A stretch of 9,176 nt of DNA from Sulfurimonas sp. (GTDB lineage Bacteria > Campylobacterota > Campylobacteria > Campylobacterales > Sulfurimonadaceae). Below, in pieces: positions 7,063 to 9,176 of this stretch. The DNA lies in assembly GCA_027063585.1 (NCBI GenBank), contig JAMORM010000044.1, forward strand, positions 1-9,176. The letters are read 5' to 3'. The first letter of the stretch is position 1. Each line of letters starts with the position of its first letter. Below the pieces are notes generated by a model. The model had not been told where the DNA came from, made no database searches, and saw only the letters and a list, made by a program, of their open reading frames with translations. A program made the translations under genes and the position numbers.

Positions 7063-7097
7063 AGCCCAGGTTTAAACCTGGGTTCCAATCTATTTTT
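7063..7097 (+). terminator. 18-bp perfect palindrome with downstream T-run, likely terminator of sdhABE
   Basis: CCCAGGTTTAAACCTGGG at 7065-7082 is perfectly self-complementary, and A-U and G-U pairs extend the stem by two. In RNA it folds with CCCAGG pairing CCUGGG around UUUAAA. A T5 run occurs at 7093-7097, but 8 nt after the stem, which is looser than a textbook intrinsic terminator. It could also be a bidirectional hairpin, a dispersed intergenic repeat or a protein-binding site. It fills most of the 89-nt gap between sdhE and xth. Confidence 0.5.
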
Positions 7098-7115
7098 ACT
7101 TAAAAAAGGCTAAGT

Positions 7116-7892
7116 ATGTCCGACTCAATAGAAATAATTTCATGGAATGTAAATGGTATTCGTGCCATAGCTAATAAAGAGGCTCTTAAATGGATAGATG
7201 AAAGAGATACCGACATCTTATGCCTCCAAGAGATCAAAGCACAAAAAGAACAGATTCCTGACAATTTATTTGAAAAAAAGTTTACTGAAGTAATTATTAA
7301 TTCTGGAGAGAGAAAAGGTTACAGCGGAACAGCCACATACAGTATGCTTAAAAGTGACTACACCTCACCATGTAATGATATTGATACCAAACATGAGGGG
7401 CGCATCATAGAAACGCATTACGGTGATATTGTACTTTTTAATGTCTATTTTCCAAACGGACAAAAAGATGAAGAACGCCTTGCTTATAAAATAAATTTTT
7501 ATAATGATTTCTTAGCCTACTGCGAAAAACTTAAAATTGAAGGCAAAAGTATCATTGTCTGTGGTGATGTAAATACTGCACACCGTGAAATTGATTTAAA
7601 AAACCCAAAAGCCAATGCAAAAACATCAGGTTTTTTACCCATTGAGCGAGAATGGATAGATAAATTTTTAGACCATGGGTATATAGATACATTCAGGTAT
7701 GTTCACGGAGACAAAGAAGATGCATATAGCTGGTGGTCATACCGTTTTAATGCAAGGGTAAAAAATGTGGGATGGAGGATTGATTATTTTTTTATATCTG
7801 AAGATTTAGCAGAGAATCTTGAAGATGCTTTTATTTTAGACTATATAGAAGGTTCAGATCACTGTCCTATTGGCATCAGAATTTCACTTTAA
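7116..7892 (+). CDS. xth: Exodeoxyribonuclease III / AP endonuclease
   Basis: Cuts DNA 5' to abasic sites and degrades 3' ends during base-excision repair; cytoplasmic and Mg-dependent. At 258 residues it has the normal length for the ExoIII (Xth/ExoA) family in the endonuclease/exonuclease/phosphatase fold. All catalytic blocks are visible: SWNVNGIRA (9-17, N11), LCLQEIKA (36-42 region, metal ligand E39), FNVYFPNG (108-115, Y111), VCGDVNTAH (148-156, D151 and N153), WRIDYFFIS (220-228, D223) and GSDHCPIG (246-253, D248 and H249). The ATG is preceded by AAAGG (7105-7109). The palindrome upstream separates it from sdhABE, so it probably has its own promoter, though none stands out. proB follows after 54 nt. 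Confidence 0.94.
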   Translation: MSDSIEIISWNVNGIRAIANKEALKWIDERDTDILCLQEIKAQKEQIPDNLFEKKFTEVIINSGERKGYSGTATYSMLKSDYTSPCNDIDTKHEGRIIETHYGDIVLFNVYFPNGQKDEERLAYKINFYNDFLAYCEKLKIEGKSIIVCGDVNTAHREIDLKNPKANAKTSGFLPIEREWIDKFLDHGYIDTFRYVHGDKEDAYSWWSYRFNARVKNVGWRIDYFFISEDLAENLEDAFILDYIEGSDHCPIGIRISL

Positions 7893-7913
7893 TATAAGTT
7901 TATTATGTTATTT

Positions 7914-7921
7914 TATACAAT
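7914..7921 (+). promoter_or_regulatory. Weak candidate -10 box for proB
   Basis: TATACAAT in the 54-nt gap between xth and proB would start transcription close to 7928, leaving a very short leader before the ribosome site. Co-transcription with xth is equally possible. Tentative. Confidence 0.25.
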
Positions 7922-7932
7922 AAATAAATTTC

Positions 7933-7937
7933 AGGAG
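7933..7937 (+). promoter_or_regulatory. Ribosome binding site that decides the proB TTG start
   Basis: A full AGGAG stands 9 nt before TTG 7947-7949. An in-frame TAA at 7941-7943 lies just two codons before the TTG, so no longer protein is possible. The resulting N-terminus MKRIVFKVGSSVL matches the family. Confidence 0.8.
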
Positions 7938-7946
7938 CCATAAATT

Positions 7947-8717
7947 TTGAAAAGAATTGTATTTAAAGTTGGTAGTAGTGTCTTAACAAATATCGAAAAT
8001 ATAGCAAAAGAGAGAATGTTAAACCTCGTATCATTGATTGCAGAAGCAAGAAAAAAGTATGAGGTTGTTCTTGTGACATCCGGAGCGGTAGCAGCAGGGT
8101 ATACAGCCCTTAAACTTGATAGAAAAAAAGAGGTCAGTAAAAGGGTTTTAGCCTCTGTCGGACAGCCTATTTTAATGAGCAGTTATAAAAATAAATTTGA
8201 CATCTACAATGTCAATATTGCTCAAATCTTACTGACGGAAGAAGATTTTGACTCACGTGTCCATACAAAAATATTTCAACAAATTATTGAAAGAACTCTA
8301 GAAAATAATATTTTGCCGATTGTTAATGAGAATGATATTTCAACAACACCAGAACAACTTTTTGGTGACAATGATCAACTTTCAGCACATGTTGCACACT
8401 ACACAAATGCAGATGTCCTTATTGTTTTAAGTGATATTGACGGCTATTATGAAGAAAATCCAAAAATCAATCCAAATGCAAAAATTAGAAAATTAGTAAC
8501 AGAAATTCAAGATGAGGAGTTAACACAAGAGCACTCACCAAACAATAAATTTGCAACAGGTGGTATTGTTACAAAATTAAAAGCAGCTCAGTATCTTATA
8601 AACCATAATAAAGAGATGTTTTTATGTAGCGGATTTGATTTAACAACAGCAAAAGAATTTTTATTTCACGACAATTATGAGAAGGGAACACTCTTCTCTT
8701 CTAAAGCACAAAGATAA
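7947..8717 (+). CDS. proB: Glutamate 5-kinase ProB, kinase domain only, TTG start
   Basis: Phosphorylates L-glutamate with ATP to glutamyl-5-phosphate, the first step of proline synthesis, in the cytoplasm. The amino acid kinase fold is complete in 256 residues: KVGSSVL (7-13) for phosphate binding, VTSGAVAAG (43-51), SVGQP (70-74), QILLTEEDF (93-101), PIVNENDIS (124-132), FGDNDQLSA (139-147) for glutamate contact, LSDIDGYY (161-168) and ATGGIVTKLKAA (203-214). E. coli ProB (367 residues) adds a C-terminal PUA domain that is absent here. Campylobacter-type ProB is similarly short, so this is a lineage trait and not a truncation. The TTG start is forced by an upstream in-frame stop. The neighbours are xth and convergent mog; proA is not in the window. 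Confidence 0.94.
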   Translation: MKRIVFKVGSSVLTNIENIAKERMLNLVSLIAEARKKYEVVLVTSGAVAAGYTALKLDRKKEVSKRVLASVGQPILMSSYKNKFDIYNVNIAQILLTEEDFDSRVHTKIFQQIIERTLENNILPIVNENDISTTPEQLFGDNDQLSAHVAHYTNADVLIVLSDIDGYYEENPKINPNAKIRKLVTEIQDEELTQEHSPNNKFATGGIVTKLKAAQYLINHNKEMFLCSGFDLTTAKEFLFHDNYEKGTLFSSKAQR

Positions 8718-8726
8718 TAACTGTTT

Positions 8727-8756
8727 GGATTTTTGAATCCTAAGCGTAAAAATTTT
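8727..8756 (+). terminator. Weak hairpin and A/T-rich tract between convergent proB and mog
   Basis: GGATT (8727-8731), loop TTTG, AATCC (8736-8740) can form a five-pair stem right after the proB stop. A5T5 follows at 8747-8756. It could end transcription of proB and, read on the other strand, of mog. The stem is short and the T-run is not adjacent, so this is only a candidate for the 60-nt convergent gap. Confidence 0.3.
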
Positions 8757-8777
8757 TATCGTTTCACTTTAAAAAAG

Positions 8778-9176
8778 TTATTTTGCTTTAGGACGAAAAG
8801 CTTTAATAACTGCTTCATTTGTTTCAATAAATGGTCCTTCAATAAGATCAATACAGTATGGAACTGCCGGAAATACAGCATCTAAACACTCACGAATTGA
8901 TTTTGGTTTTCCCGGAAGATTTATAATTAAGCTCTTTCCTCTTATGCCGGCTGTTTGACGTGAAAGAATAGCAGTTGGTACGTACTGTAAGCTTACCTGA
9001 CGCATTAGTTCACCAAAACCCGGCATCATTTTCTGGCATACATTCTCGGTTGCTTCAGGTGTCACATCACGAAGTGCCGGACCTGTTCCGCCGGTTGTTA
9101 CAACTAAGCAACATCCTGCTTCATCACACAACTCTTTCATAGTAGCTTCTAAAACATTCTGTTCATCAGGAATACA
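8778..9176 (-). CDS. mog: Molybdopterin adenylyltransferase Mog, C-terminal part (cut by right edge)
   Basis: Adenylylates molybdopterin before molybdenum insertion during molybdenum cofactor synthesis; cytoplasmic. The visible 132 residues hold IPDEQ (2-6), the binding loop VVTTGGTGPALRDVTPEAT (25-43), MPGFGELMRQVSLQYVPTA (51-69), ILSRQTAGIRG (70-80), LPGKPKSI (87-94) and the tail PYCIDLIEGPFIETN (106-120) and AFRPKAK. The MRQ..L...PTAILSRQ, VPYCI.L.EGP and AFRPK segments match Mog better than MoaB. The frame stays open through 9176, so the methionine at 9140 is internal. Roughly 50 N-terminal residues should lie outside the window. It converges on proB. No molybdoenzyme gene is present here to show which enzyme it serves. 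Confidence 0.92.
   Translation of the reverse strand, partial: CIPDEQNVLEATMKELCDEAGCCLVVTTGGTGPALRDVTPEATENVCQKMMPGFGELMRQVSLQYVPTAILSRQTAGIRGKSLIINLPGKPKSIRECLDAVFPAVPYCIDLIEGPFIETNEAVIKAFRPKAK

Noticed and set aside
8778..9140. A complete 120-residue mog starting at the ATG at 9140
   Set aside because: The frame continues open to the window edge with IPDEQ, a Mog/MoaB family element, upstream of that methionine, so the gene is cut by the edge.
1..9176. CRISPR array, tRNA or rRNA, insertion sequence or prophage genes
   Set aside because: No regular direct repeats, RNA-gene signatures, terminal inverted repeats or transposase motifs were seen; coding is nearly continuous housekeeping sequence.

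Overview
The window is AT-rich, densely packed bacterial chromosome that looks like Campylobacterota (formerly Epsilonproteobacteria), most likely Sulfurimonas or a close relative. This rests on recognised protein families, not on a search: the sdhA-sdhB-sdhE trio with a cysteine-rich CCG subunit in place of a membrane anchor, a short ThiL, a ProB without a PUA domain, and a Psd N-terminus of the Campylobacter type.

Layout from left to right. A minus-strand operon (2011 to 1) reads thiL, truD, then the first 36 codons of psd, which run off the left edge. Genes are 14 nt apart or overlap by 8 nt. A short divergent gap separates thiL from a plus-strand gene for a two-TM membrane protein (2097-3308) with a cytoplasmic GGDEF-like domain whose signature is replaced by DYNQF. 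Next is a tight plus-strand operon, sdhA-sdhB-sdhE (3432-7026), encoding a class-E-type succinate:quinone/quinol:fumarate oxidoreductase. It is followed by an 18-bp perfect palindrome (7065-7082) that probably forms a hairpin. Then come an exonuclease III family AP endonuclease gene (xth, 7116-7892) and proB (7947-8717). The window closes with the convergent 3' part of mog (8778-9176, minus), cut by the right edge.

How the genes work together. SdhA (FAD), SdhB (Fe-S relay) and SdhE (CCG protein) should form one complex linking succinate/fumarate to the quinone pool. SdhB carries an extra cysteine that points to a second [4Fe-4S] in place of the usual [3Fe-4S]. SdhA has no twin-arginine signal and none can be added upstream, so the enzyme is predicted to be cytoplasmic, unlike the periplasmic methylmenaquinol:fumarate reductase (Mfr) that is its relative. 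The other genes are housekeeping: thiamine diphosphate synthesis, tRNA pseudouridylation, phosphatidylethanolamine synthesis, base-excision repair, proline synthesis and molybdenum cofactor synthesis.

No RNA genes, CRISPR arrays, insertion sequences or prophage genes were seen. No intergenic gap exceeds 150 bases. I found no convincing novel defence or mobile system; the most unusual parts are the class E complex, the degenerate GGDEF protein and the palindrome.
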